Source: CALMFG01 sp963666035 | GTDB lineage: Bacteria; Bacillota; Clostridia; Christensenellales; CALMFG01 | NCBI GenBank assembly: GCA_963666035.2 | Contig: CAXXJI010000003.1 | Location: forward strand, 248,001 to 312,000 | Reading direction: 5' to 3' | Length of the DNA: 64,000 nt | Shown here: positions 18,707-27,541 of the stretch, in pieces | Layout of the letters: each line of letters starts with the position of its first letter | How positions within the stretch are numbered: position 1 is the first letter of the stretch | Position numbers and translations under genes: made by a program | Notes under the pieces: model-generated | Seen by the model: only the letters and a program-made list of their open reading frames with translations | The model's database searches: none | Told to the model about the DNA's origin: nothing

Positions 18707-19606
18707 ATGAAAGCATTTTTATTCCCCGGTCAGGGGGCACAGTCTCCCGGAATGGGCGAGGATTTGTATGCCGAAAACAGTGTATATCGCGCGATGTTTG
18801 ACAGCTTTGACGCGGCGCTTCCGTTTGACCTAAAAGCCGCGTGTTTTTCCGGCGAAGGGCTTGAAAAAAGCGAAGTGACCCAGCCTGCCATTTTGGCGCA
18901 CAGTATTTCACTGTTGACGGCGCTGGGTGAAATGCCGGATATCGTGGCGGGGCTCTCGCTCGGCGAGTATTCGGCGATGACGGCTACGGGCATGATATCG
19001 CCTGAGGACTGCGCCAAGCTGGTGTTTGCGCGCGGCCGGATGATGGACGCGGCGGTGCCGGAAGGCATCGGGGGTATGCTCTCGATCTTGGGGCTGACCA
19101 TTGAGGCTGTGGAGGAGATTTTGGGAGATACGCCGGACGTTTGGGCGGCCAACCATCTTTCCGAAACGCAGGTGGTACTGGCCGGCAGGACGGACGCACT
19201 GACGGCGGTCGAACCGAAATTTATTGCAGCGGGCGCCAAGACGGTGGCTTTGAACGTATCCGGACCTTTTCACAGTCCGATGCTGAAAGAAACAGCGGAA
19301 GAATTTAAAAATCTGGTGATTGCGGCAGACTTAAAAGAACCAAATGCTATTATCTATTCCAATTATTCAGCTAAGCCGTATGAACAGATCAGCGAAGTAC
19401 CGGATCTGCTTGCCAGTCAAATGTGCGGGCGTGTGCGATGGCACAGCATCATCGAAGCGATGGTATCGCGCGGCGTGACCGAATTTGTCGAAGTCGGGCC
19501 GGGCATGGTGCTTTCTAAGATGCTAAAACGCGGGATTGAGAGTGCTGATGTAAAAATCGCGTCAGTGCGGGATTCAAAGTCGCTTAAGAAATACTTGGGC
19601 GAATAA
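18707..19606 (+). CDS. fabD: Malonyl-CoA:ACP transacylase
   Basis: FabD loads malonate onto ACP. The 299 residues include the N-terminal FPGQGAQSPGMG, the nucleophile serine in GLSLGEYSAM (about residue 87) and the histidine in SGPFHSPML. It lies 10 bases after fabK with an AGGAGC ribosome site. Confidence 0.95.
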   Translation: MKAFLFPGQGAQSPGMGEDLYAENSVYRAMFDSFDAALPFDLKAACFSGEGLEKSEVTQPAILAHSISLLTALGEMPDIVAGLSLGEYSAMTATGMISPEDCAKLVFARGRMMDAAVPEGIGGMLSILGLTIEAVEEILGDTPDVWAANHLSETQVVLAGRTDALTAVEPKFIAAGAKTVALNVSGPFHSPMLKETAEEFKNLVIAADLKEPNAIIYSNYSAKPYEQISEVPDLLASQMCGRVRWHSIIEAMVSRGVTEFVEVGPGMVLSKMLKRGIESADVKIASVRDSKSLKKYLGE

Positions 19607-19618
19607 GGAGAGGGAAAG

Positions 19619-20353
19619 TTGAATAAAGTAGCTTTGGTCACCGGTGCGTCCGGAGGAATCGGCGCGGCGGTGGCATTGGAATTGGCCGGACTTGGTTTTG
19701 ATATCGGCGTGCATTACTATAGCAGCCGGGAAAAAGCCGAGGCGGTGGCGGAGGACATCGAAGCGTTGGGCAGAAACGCCGTATTGTTGCAGGCGGATTT
19801 GGCCGATAGCGCAGCCTGCGCTGAGATTGTTGAAAAATGTGTGCAGGAACTGGGGCCAATTTACGTGTTGGTCAACAACGCGGGCATCACTCGGGATACG
19901 CTTTTAATGCGTATGGAGGATGATGACTTTACCAGCGTGATTGAGGCGAACTTAAACGCATGCTTCTATATGACGCGTGCAGTGGTGCCGTTGCTTTTAA
20001 AAGCAAAAGCCGGACGCATCATCAATATCGCATCGGTCGTTGGCATCACAGGCAACGCCGGACAGGCCAATTACGCGGCGTCTAAGGCGGGCATTATCGG
20101 CCTATCCAAGTCGGTGGCCAAAGAGGTGGCGAAGCGGGGCATCACGGTCAACGTGGTGGCGCCGGGCTATATCGTCACCCCTATGACTGAAGTTTTGTCA
20201 GATGCGGTAAAAAAGGAAATCAGTGATAAAATTCCGCTGAAGCGTTTGGGTCAGCCCGAGGATGTGGCAGGTATGGTCGGGTTTTTAACGTCCGAAAAGG
20301 CCGCATACATCACAGGGCAGGTGCTGGCCGTGGATGGCGGCATGGTGATTTAG
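19619..20353 (+). CDS. fabG: 3-oxoacyl-ACP reductase
   Basis: FabG is the NADPH-dependent ketoreductase of the elongation cycle. It is a 244-residue short-chain dehydrogenase with the cofactor loop TGASGGIGAA, the NNAG motif and the Ser-Tyr-Lys triad (INIASVVG, then YAASKAG). Translation starts at TTG 19619 (MNKVALVTG) after an AAGGAGAGGG site. Confidence 0.95.
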   Translation: MNKVALVTGASGGIGAAVALELAGLGFDIGVHYYSSREKAEAVAEDIEALGRNAVLLQADLADSAACAEIVEKCVQELGPIYVLVNNAGITRDTLLMRMEDDDFTSVIEANLNACFYMTRAVVPLLLKAKAGRIINIASVVGITGNAGQANYAASKAGIIGLSKSVAKEVAKRGITVNVVAPGYIVTPMTEVLSDAVKKEISDKIPLKRLGQPEDVAGMVGFLTSEKAAYITGQVLAVDGGMVI

Positions 20354-20365
20354 GAGAGAGCAAAA

Positions 20366-21595
20366 ATGGAAACGAAAGTAGTTATCACCGGCATGGGTGC
20401 GCTTTGTGCACTCGGCGATCATATTGACGATATATTCGAAGCCGCAAAAAATGGTGTTAACGGCATCGCGGAAGGCACGATGTTTAACCGTGAGGCGATC
20501 ACCGATATGAAATTTGTGGCTGAAGTGAAGGATTTTAATCCTGAACAGTACATCAACAAGCGGGAACAGCGTCGGCTGGACCGCTTTTGCCAGTTTGCGG
20601 TTTACGCAGGTATGCAGGCCTGGGAGGCGGCGGGTATCACCGAATTTGATGCCTACAAAGCGGGCGTTATCTTAGGCAGCGGGATGGGCGGATTACTCAC
20701 CATCAGTGAACAGCAGGATGTTTTGCGGGAACAAGGCCCGCAGGCGGTATCTTCACTGTTTATTCCGAAAGTCATTATCAATCTGGCGCCCGGGAATCTG
20801 GCCATCCGGCTGGGCCTCAATGGGCCCTGCTTTGGGGTGGTCACCGCCTGTGCTTCGGGCACAGATGCGATAGGGCAGGCGTATCGGTATGTGAAATCTG
20901 GAATCTGCGACATCATGCTGGTCGGCGGGGCCGAAGCGGTCATCGGCGATCTGGCGGTGCAGGGCTTTAATCAGATGTCGGCGCTGAGCAACGCCACCGA
21001 ACTCACTCGTGCGAGTATTCCTTTTGATAAGGAGCGGGACGGCTTTGTGATGGGTGAAGGCGCAGCATTTTTGGTGCTGGAGAGCCGGGAGCACGCTGAA
21101 AAGCGCGGCGCGAACGTACTGGGCGAAATCTGCGGATTCGGGCAGACCTGCGACGCTAACCACATCACCGCCCCCATGGAAGGCGGTGTTCATGCGGCCA
21201 AGGCTATGGAACTGGCCTGCGAAGAAGCGGGCATTGAAAAAACCGAAGTCGGGTATATCAACGCGCACGGCACTGGCACTCCGCTGAACGATGTGACCGA
21301 AACAGAGGCGATCAAGGCCTGTTTTGGCGAGTATGCGTATAAGATGAAAGTGAATTCCACCAAATCGATGACCGGGCATATGCTGGGTGCGGCTGGGGCG
21401 ATGGAAGCGGTGTTGACTGTGATGAGCTTAAACGCCGGGGTGGCGTTGCCCACCATTAACTTGTTGGTACCGGATGAGAAATGTGACCTTAACTATGTGC
21501 CGAACAAAGCACAGGCGATGGATGCCAAGTACGGCATATCCAACTCGCTGGGCTTCGGCGGACACAACAGCAGTGTGCTGATCAAAAAAGGTTAA
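20366..21595 (+). CDS. fabF: 3-oxoacyl-ACP synthase II
   Basis: FabF elongates acyl-ACP with malonyl-ACP. The 409 residues contain the Cys-His-His triad: TACASGTDAIG (Cys near 163), NAHGTGTPLND and KSMTGHMLGAAGAMEA. The N-terminus VVITGMGALCALGD is typical. It lies 12 bases after fabG. As the only elongating KAS in the operon it probably does all elongation steps. Confidence 0.95.
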   Translation: METKVVITGMGALCALGDHIDDIFEAAKNGVNGIAEGTMFNREAITDMKFVAEVKDFNPEQYINKREQRRLDRFCQFAVYAGMQAWEAAGITEFDAYKAGVILGSGMGGLLTISEQQDVLREQGPQAVSSLFIPKVIINLAPGNLAIRLGLNGPCFGVVTACASGTDAIGQAYRYVKSGICDIMLVGGAEAVIGDLAVQGFNQMSALSNATELTRASIPFDKERDGFVMGEGAAFLVLESREHAEKRGANVLGEICGFGQTCDANHITAPMEGGVHAAKAMELACEEAGIEKTEVGYINAHGTGTPLNDVTETEAIKACFGEYAYKMKVNSTKSMTGHMLGAAGAMEAVLTVMSLNAGVALPTINLLVPDEKCDLNYVPNKAQAMDAKYGISNSLGFGGHNSSVLIKKG

Positions 21596-21627
21596 GTGTA
21601 CGGAATGAGGAAGGGAAACAAAAGAGC

Positions 21628-22056
21628 ATGTTAGGGATTGAAGAGATAAAAAGCATACTGCCGCACCGCGAGCCGTTTTTGATGCTGGATAAAGTGCTGT
21701 CGCATGAACCCGGCCAAAATGCGGTGGCTGTCAAGGCCGTCAGCGGAAACGAATGGTTCTTTATGGGTCATTTTGATGAAACCAAAATTATGCCGGGAGT
21801 TTTGATATTGGAGGCACTGGCGCAGACCGGCGCAGTGGCATTGATGACACTGCCCGAGATGGGAAACAAACTCGCTTTTTTGGCGCGTGTGAAAAGCGCC
21901 AAGTTCTCAAAAAAGGTGGTGCCGGGCGATTTACTTCGTCTGGAAACCGTAATTACCGAACTGAAGAGCATCGTCGGTACCGGCGTGGGGAAAGCCTATG
22001 TCGATGACAGTCTGGTGGCAAAAGCCGAATTTGTTTTTGCCATCGGCGAGAAGTGA
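21628..22056 (+). CDS. fabZ: 3-hydroxyacyl-ACP dehydratase
   Basis: FabZ dehydrates 3-hydroxyacyl-ACP. The 142-residue hot-dog protein carries LPHREPFLMLDKV, the catalytic histidine in MGHFDETKIMPGVL and the glutamate in LILEALAQTGA. The usual GHFP is GHFD here. It is the last gene of the operon and is followed by a terminator. No fabA-type isomerase is seen in the window. Confidence 0.95.
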   Translation: MLGIEEIKSILPHREPFLMLDKVLSHEPGQNAVAVKAVSGNEWFFMGHFDETKIMPGVLILEALAQTGAVALMTLPEMGNKLAFLARVKSAKFSKKVVPGDLLRLETVITELKSIVGTGVGKAYVDDSLVAKAEFVFAIGEK

Positions 22057-22090
22057 CCGCATTTGGCGGATGAATGGCGAAGAACGTAAA

Positions 22091-22116
22091 AAGCCTGATA
22101 TATCAGGCTTTTTTTA
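22091..22116 (+). terminator. Terminator of the acc-fab operon
   Basis: AAGCCTGATATATCAGGCTT is a perfect stem with a minimal loop, followed by a T-run, 35 bases after fabZ. Confidence 0.9.
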
Positions 22117-22183
22117 AAGGACGCGAAAAGGGACACGTCCGCGTTTAATCGTTTTATTATTCTACAAAGACGCATAATTTCTA

Positions 22184-22212
22184 TTGAATACTTGCGATAA
22201 AGGGAGTATACT
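22184..22212 (+). promoter_or_regulatory. Promoter of hppA
   Basis: TTGAAT (22184-22189) and TATACT (22207-22212) with a 17-base spacer lie 55 bases upstream of hppA. Confidence 0.7.
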
Positions 22213-22266
22213 TCATGACAAAGCGTTTTTTTAGAGTTTAAAATATTTTTTTAAGGAGGCTGTAAA

Positions 22267-24444
22267 ATGTTAACAAGTGCTTGGACTACTTTTGTTATCT
22301 TTGCAGCCGTGGCCGTCGCTTTTCTGGCAGCGATCTACAATTATTTCTCTGTCAAACGAAAAGACGCGGGCACGGAAAAGATGAAAGAAATTGCAAGCGC
22401 CATCCAAGAAGGCGCCAATGCATTCATTGCCCATGAATATAAAATTATCGCATGGGTGGCCTTGGCGGTGTTTGCCGTTTTGGCTGTGGTTGTGGACTGG
22501 TATGTGGGCGCAGCGTTTTTGATTGGCGCCGTGATGAGCGCGACAGCGGGTTATGTGGGCATGAAGATTGCCACCATCGCCAACGTGCGTGTTTCCAACG
22601 AAGCCAGAACCACAAAATCCTTGGGTAAAACGCTGAAAGTGGCGTTCCAGGGCGGATCGGTCATGGGCCTTTCGGTTGGCGCGTTTGCGCTGCTTGGCCT
22701 TGGCCTCGTTTTTGTCATCTTCGGTTCGCTGATGGGACAGATGCATGTTGAAAACCTCGCTATTAAATCCAATTGGATGGGTATCAACTTTGTTCCGTTT
22801 GCCATGACGGTTTCTGGCTATGCGCTGGGCTGCTCACTGATCGCGATGTTCAACCGTGTCGGCGGTGGTATCTACACCAAAGCGGCGGATATGGGCGCGG
22901 ACCTGGTGGGCAAAACCGAAGCACACATTCCGGAAGATGACCCGAGAAATCCGGCGACCATCGCGGACAACGTGGGAGACAACGTCGGTGACGTAGCTGG
23001 TCTGGGTTCCGACCTGCTGGAATCCTTTGTCGGCGCCATCGTGGCCGCCATCGCGCTTTCCTGCTACAACTTCGTCATCGAAGGGACTGATGTCATCAGT
23101 AACCTGATGGTTAATAAGATGATTGTCTATCCGGTTATCTTTGTGTCCATCGGTCTTGTGGCTTGCGTGGTCGGCATCATGTACTTGATCTGGAAAAAGG
23201 TTTCGGATAAACCGCATAAAGAACTCAATATATCCACATGGGTGGCGGCGGGATTGACCATCGTTTTGACCGGCGCGTTTACATGGCTCTACTTTGGCCA
23301 GATCGCTCATGACGAATTGGTACACGCAGGGTTTGCCCTGGGTGCGCTTTCGCCTTGGATTGCGGCGGTATTCGGCATTGTATCGGGTATTGCCATCGGC
23401 GCGATCGCGGAGTACTATACTTCCTACGACTTCCAGCCGACGCGGAAAATTGCGCGTTCATCCATTGAAGGCACCGCACTGACCATCACCGAGGGTCTTG
23501 GCGTGGGTATGAAATCTACATTGTTCCCGGTTTTGATCCTGGCGACCACCATCATTGCTTCGCATAAGATTGCGGATATCTATGGTGTGACCATGGCGGC
23601 GATCGGTATGCTCTCCTTTGTGGCGGCCACCGTTTCGGTGGACACGTACGGCCCCATCGCGGACAACGCGGGCGGCATCTCTGAGATGAGCGAACTGCAG
23701 CCCGAAGTACGTCAAATCACTGACAAACTTGACTCGGTGGGTAACACCACCGCGGCTATCGGCAAAGGCTTTGCTATCGGCTCTGCGGCACTGGCGGCAC
23801 TTTCACTGTTGGCTTCCTTCCTGCATTCACAGGTTTCGCACGGCAGTGCGGATTTTGCGCTGTCACTGAATATCATACAGCCGCTGACACTTGCAGGCGC
23901 GGCAGTCGGCGCTTCTCTGCCTTTCTTCTTCAGCGGTATGCTGATTGACGCGGTTTCCAAAGCGGCACGTGCTATGGTGCGTGAGGTCCGCCGTCAGTTC
24001 GAGAAATTCCCCGGCATCTTAACCGGAAAAGAAAAACCGAACTATAAGGAATGTATCGAAATCTCGTCAGCCGGTGCGCTGAAAGAGATGAAGGTTCCGG
24101 CGATGATTGCGATCATTGCTCCCTTGCTTAGCGGTTTCATCTTTGGCCCCGACTTTGTGGGCGGTCTTTTGATCGGCACCACGCTTTCGGGCATCATGCT
24201 GGCGCTGTTTACGGCTAACGCCGGCGGCGCATGGGATAATGCGAAAAAGCTGATTGAATCGGGTTACCGCGGACACGAAAAGGGTTCGGCAACGCACGAA
24301 GCCACGGTCATCGGCGATACGGTCGGCGATCCTTTGAAAGATACGGTCGGCCCGTCTTTGGATATCCTAATCAAAATCATGGCGACGGTTTCCTTGATCG
24401 GCGTTTCAATCTTTGGCAAGTACTATCTTTTCAGCCTGTTCTAA
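22267..24444 (+). CDS. hppA: K+-dependent membrane-bound pyrophosphatase (ion pump)
   Basis: This enzyme hydrolyses pyrophosphate in the membrane and pumps H+ or Na+. The 725-residue polytopic protein has the substrate motifs DMGADLVGKTE and EDDPRNPATIADNVGDNVGD. The segment GNTTAAIGKG has alanine where K+-independent enzymes have lysine, so it is the K+-stimulated class. Whether it pumps Na+, H+ or both cannot be decided by eye. An AAGGAGG site precedes the ATG. It sits alone between a promoter and a terminator. It can recover energy from pyrophosphate released by biosynthesis, including fatty-acid and amino-acid activation. Confidence 0.94.
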   Translation: MLTSAWTTFVIFAAVAVAFLAAIYNYFSVKRKDAGTEKMKEIASAIQEGANAFIAHEYKIIAWVALAVFAVLAVVVDWYVGAAFLIGAVMSATAGYVGMKIATIANVRVSNEARTTKSLGKTLKVAFQGGSVMGLSVGAFALLGLGLVFVIFGSLMGQMHVENLAIKSNWMGINFVPFAMTVSGYALGCSLIAMFNRVGGGIYTKAADMGADLVGKTEAHIPEDDPRNPATIADNVGDNVGDVAGLGSDLLESFVGAIVAAIALSCYNFVIEGTDVISNLMVNKMIVYPVIFVSIGLVACVVGIMYLIWKKVSDKPHKELNISTWVAAGLTIVLTGAFTWLYFGQIAHDELVHAGFALGALSPWIAAVFGIVSGIAIGAIAEYYTSYDFQPTRKIARSSIEGTALTITEGLGVGMKSTLFPVLILATTIIASHKIADIYGVTMAAIGMLSFVAATVSVDTYGPIADNAGGISEMSELQPEVRQITDKLDSVGNTTAAIGKGFAIGSAALAALSLLASFLHSQVSHGSADFALSLNIIQPLTLAGAAVGASLPFFFSGMLIDAVSKAARAMVREVRRQFEKFPGILTGKEKPNYKECIEISSAGALKEMKVPAMIAIIAPLLSGFIFGPDFVGGLLIGTTLSGIMLALFTANAGGAWDNAKKLIESGYRGHEKGSATHEATVIGDTVGDPLKDTVGPSLDILIKIMATVSLIGVSIFGKYYLFSLF

Positions 24445-24477
24445 AAGCGGGAGATAATAAACCAATATAGATATGAA

Positions 24478-24519
24478 GAAAGAAGCTTTGGGTGGAACAC
24501 ATCCGAGGCTTCTTTTTTA
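24478..24519. terminator. Bidirectional terminator between hppA and the Crp/Fnr gene
   Basis: AAGAAGC and GCTTCTT arms with an imperfect inner stem (GGGTG/CATCC) are followed by a T-run on the plus strand and an A-rich flank that gives T on the minus strand. It can serve both converging genes. Confidence 0.75.
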
Positions 24520-25194
24520 ATCATGCGCAAGGCCGCCGAGGCGAACGAGGTCTTCCAGAACAAACTGGTTTTTCTGATAGCTTAGCAGACCGTCAGCACG
24601 CATTTTGCTGAGCTCGCGGCTGAGCGCGGAGCGGTTCAGCCCAAAATAGTCGGCCATCTCTTCGCGCGAGAAGGGAAGGGTGACGGAGGTGTCGGTGTCT
24701 GATTTTAGGTGAGACAAAAGCAGAGCGGCGATTTTCTGACGGGTATGTTTATAGCTCAAAAGCGATATTTTTTGATTAAGCAGCAGATTTTTTTCGGCCA
24801 TAATCTGCATTAGGTTCTGAATCAGCTGGGCATGGAAACCGCATCCGGCAGGACACTGGTGAATGACTTTTTGCAGCGCGAGCAGCATGATTTCGGCAGG
24901 TTCGGTCACCTGTACCGAAACAGGATAGGCGGCGAGTCCGGCACAAGCAAAGGTTTCGCCAAACACCTGTCCGGGCCCGATCTGCCCGATGATATGCCGG
25001 TTGCCTAAAACATCTTCCCGGATGATGTTCACCTGTCCTGTTTTGACGATGCCGATATGCTGGGCGGGCGCGCCCGCCAGCCAGACAAAGGCGTCCTTGG
25101 GGTAGCTTGCGGTTTTGGCATCACAGCAATTCAGAAGCTGGTTTAAATCTTTTGAGAGAATATGATTAAAGAGATGGATATCTGAAACATTCAT
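24517..25194 (-). CDS. Crp/Fnr-family transcriptional regulator
   Basis: A 225-residue protein with an N-terminal cyclic-nucleotide-type sensor barrel (about 1-115; GQIGPGQVFGETFACAG in the roll) and a C-terminal winged helix (about 150-225) with SREEMADYFGLNRSALSREL as the recognition element. Cysteines near the N-terminus (NCCDAK) and in CPAGCG are candidate ligands or redox sensors, but no FNR-type four-Cys set is evident. ATG 25194 follows AAAGGTG by 7 bases. It is divergent from a ferredoxin-type gene with a perfect palindrome between them. Confidence 0.88.
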   Translation of the reverse strand: MNVSDIHLFNHILSKDLNQLLNCCDAKTASYPKDAFVWLAGAPAQHIGIVKTGQVNIIREDVLGNRHIIGQIGPGQVFGETFACAGLAAYPVSVQVTEPAEIMLLALQKVIHQCPAGCGFHAQLIQNLMQIMAEKNLLLNQKISLLSYKHTRQKIAALLLSHLKSDTDTSVTLPFSREEMADYFGLNRSALSRELSKMRADGLLSYQKNQFVLEDLVRLGGLAHD

Positions 25195-25208
25195 CACAGC
25201 ACACCTTT

Positions 25209-25224
25209 TGTTGCAAATGCAACA
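25209..25224. promoter_or_regulatory. Putative Crp/Fnr operator (perfect palindrome)
   Basis: TGTTGCAAATGCAACA is a perfect 7-2-7 inverted repeat between the divergent Crp/Fnr gene and the ferredoxin gene. A -10-like TATTATAG follows at 25243-25250 with no good -35, and the palindrome centre would fall near -41.5. This is the layout of a class II activated promoter. Confidence 0.7.
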
Positions 25225-25288
25225 TATTTTTTATACTTATTCTATTATAGTGATGATATCAAGTCAATGATTTTTAGGGAGCGATAAC

Positions 25289-26002
25289 ATGAAAAGAAAG
25301 ATTATCACGATAAATGAAGAAAAATGCAATGGATGCGGTCTTTGTGCGCTGGCATGTCATGAGGGCGCGATTCAGATGATTGACGGGAAAGCCAAACTGG
25401 TCAGCGAATCCTACTGTGACGGTCTGGGCGACTGCCTGCCCGAATGCCCGACGGGGGCGATTACGCTGGAGGAGAGGGAAACGGTTGCTTACGATCAAGC
25501 GGCGGTGGAGCGCCATATGGCGGAAAAGAAAAAAGCGTTGGAACCCATGGCTTGTGGTTGTCCTTCCACGCATGCGCAAACCTTTGATCGGCAGGCAAAA
25601 GCCGAGCCCGCGGCGCAAATGCCTGTAGCGGAGGCGGTATCCGAGCTGCGCCAATGGCCGGTACAGATCAAGCTGGTCTCACCGAACGCCCCATTTTTGC
25701 AGGGCGCAGACCTGCTGGTGGCAGCCACATGCAGTGCTTTTTCCAATGCCAATGTTCATCGCCTGTTTATGAAAGATAAGGTGACGCTGATCGGGTGCCC
25801 CAAGCTGGATATGGTGGATTATTCGGAAAAACTGGCCGAGATTCTGGCCGAGAACGATATCCAATCCATCACCGTACTTCGGATGAGCGTTCCCTGCTGC
25901 GGCGGGCTGACCGAGGCAGTCAAGCAGGCGCTGATCAAATCCGGCAAAATGATACCCTGGCGTATTATCGTGCTGGATACGGACGGTACGGTATTATCGT
26001 AA
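25289..26002 (+). CDS. 2x[4Fe-4S] ferredoxin-domain protein
   Basis: A 237-residue cytoplasmic protein. The N-terminal ferredoxin domain has CNGCGLCALAC (about residue 14) and a second set, CDGLGDCLPECPTG. After a linker with CGCP, the C-terminal half (about 110-237) holds CSAF, GCPKLD and VPCCGG motifs, a Cys-rich domain seen in ferredoxin-like proteins of anaerobes, often encoded near hydroxylamine reductase or Crp/Fnr genes. It probably handles electrons or senses redox state; the partner is unknown. An AGGGAGCG site precedes the ATG. Expression is probably set by the divergent Crp/Fnr protein. Confidence 0.85.
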   Translation: MKRKIITINEEKCNGCGLCALACHEGAIQMIDGKAKLVSESYCDGLGDCLPECPTGAITLEERETVAYDQAAVERHMAEKKKALEPMACGCPSTHAQTFDRQAKAEPAAQMPVAEAVSELRQWPVQIKLVSPNAPFLQGADLLVAATCSAFSNANVHRLFMKDKVTLIGCPKLDMVDYSEKLAEILAENDIQSITVLRMSVPCCGGLTEAVKQALIKSGKMIPWRIIVLDTDGTVLS

Positions 26003-26122
26003 ATTGATCATTAAAAGATAGGCGGCCGCTTGTTCTTTTTTATGTGTTAAACATGACATCCAGATGGCAGGTTATGTGTGGTAAGGTAAAGCTACAAAAC
26101 CAGCATTGAAAAGGAGTTGTTT

Positions 26123-26755
26123 ATGGCTACATATGATTTTAAAAAAGAGCAGAAAGCGCTTTATGCGCCCAATACCACGCCGTCGATCGTCGATGTTACC
26201 GGAATGTGCTTTATGATGGTGGATGGCGCGGGGAACCCGAATACCAGCCAAGCGTATGCATCAGCGATAAAAATACTTTACGGGCTATCTTATGCCATAC
26301 GGATGAACAAGACGGAAGAGGGATATTTTGAATACGTCGTGCCGCCCTTAGAGGGGTTTTGGCACTTAAACGACGGTGGTGAGTTTAAAGGGGAAGGCGC
26401 GATTGAAGACAAGGATAAACTGGTTTGGACGGCGGTGATTCGTCAGCCGGATTTTGTTACCGAAGATGCGCTTGAGAAAGCCAAAAAAGCACTGGCAAAG
26501 AAAAAACCAGAGCTTGATTTGGAACTGGCACGTTTGGAACGCTATACCGAAGGACTTTGTGTACAGGCAATGCATCTGGGGACTTACGATGATGAACCGG
26601 TCACAATAGCAAAAATGGAAGCATACGTCGAGCAAGAAGGATATGTCAATGACATCAACAGAAATCGCAGGCATCATGAGATATATATATCCGACCCACG
26701 AAAGGTATCACCCGAAAAAATGAAAACTCTCATCAGACATCCTGTTCGTCGATGA
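26123..26755 (+). CDS. GyrI-like small-molecule-binding domain protein
   Basis: A 210-residue protein related to the GyrI/SOUL-type ligand-binding fold; the segments MCFMMVDGAGNPN, AIKILYGLSYAIR and PLEGFWHLN are typical of this stand-alone family. The start is ATG 26123 after AAAGGAG; the in-frame TTG at 26117 lies too close to the ribosome site. The ligand is unknown and there is no DNA-binding domain. It stands alone in the same direction as its neighbours. The C-terminal HEIYISDPRKVSPEKMKTLIR matches the family end. Confidence 0.85.
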   Translation: MATYDFKKEQKALYAPNTTPSIVDVTGMCFMMVDGAGNPNTSQAYASAIKILYGLSYAIRMNKTEEGYFEYVVPPLEGFWHLNDGGEFKGEGAIEDKDKLVWTAVIRQPDFVTEDALEKAKKALAKKKPELDLELARLERYTEGLCVQAMHLGTYDDEPVTIAKMEAYVEQEGYVNDINRNRRHHEIYISDPRKVSPEKMKTLIRHPVRR

Positions 26756-26938
26756 GGCTAAAAGTGAGGGCGAAGGCAAACAGGAATTGTCCGCAGAAGC
26801 ACAAATTTGGGGGCGCGGATCACAACAAATCGGAGATGCTGAAAGATTCAGTTTGTGTGATGTAGTTACAGAAAGACGAGGCGGATTTAAGCTAATATAA
26901 GCATGCTGAAAAAAGAAAGGGAACATTGGAGGATCATC

Positions 26939-27262
26939 ATGCTGAGACTGTTTAGCAAAAACATTAAAAATCTTGGGCCGGAAGCTTTTAAAGGGGAGAT
27001 GAACGGAAATTATATGCTGGTGGATGTTAGAACACCACAGGAATATAGTCAGGGGCACATCAAGGGCGCGATCAATATCCCGCTGGATATGCTTCCGGGA
27101 AACGTTGAGAGATTTAAAGTGGATGGTGAGAAGAAATTACTGATCTACTGTTTATCGGGTGCACGCTCATTATCGGCAGCTACCTTTTTGGATAAGCAAG
27201 GCGTGGGCAATCTATACAACCTGACGGGCGGTATTTCGGCCTGGTCAAGCGTGTATCGTTAA
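26939..27262 (+). CDS. Rhodanese-like domain protein
   Basis: A 107-residue single-domain rhodanese. The catalytic cysteine is in LLIYCLSGARS (about residue 70), and the family signature VDVRTPQEYSQGHIKGAINIP is complete. I use ATG 26939, which has TGGAGG 6 bases upstream, and not the in-frame ATG at 26903. No signal peptide, so it is a cytoplasmic sulfurtransferase or sulfur carrier of unknown acceptor. A terminator follows. Confidence 0.92.
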   Translation: MLRLFSKNIKNLGPEAFKGEMNGNYMLVDVRTPQEYSQGHIKGAINIPLDMLPGNVERFKVDGEKKLLIYCLSGARSLSAATFLDKQGVGNLYNLTGGISAWSSVYR

Positions 27263-27278
27263 AAATCTTCGCACTATG

Positions 27279-27307
27279 AGCACCTTTGCGAAAGCGGGTG
27301 CTTTTTT
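27279..27307 (+). terminator. Terminator after the rhodanese gene
   Basis: AGCACC and GGTGCT enclose a 12-base loop and are followed by a T-run, 17 bases after the stop codon. Confidence 0.8.
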
Positions 27308-27541
27308 GTTTGTAAAAAAGCGATTTTACCGGAAACATAGTAAGCAAATTGAGCGATTATCCATATATTCTGGTTATTGGAGATTTATATATCCGCAGTA
27401 AACACGTCGCATCATAAATTGGTCTGAATCGAAGTTTTCTTTGGCGCAACAGCAAAAAGTTATGGTATAATGTTGCTTGATAATTTGTTAATGATAACGA
27501 ATGATTAATGTGAAAAGACGTTTTAGGAAAGAGGCAATTGA

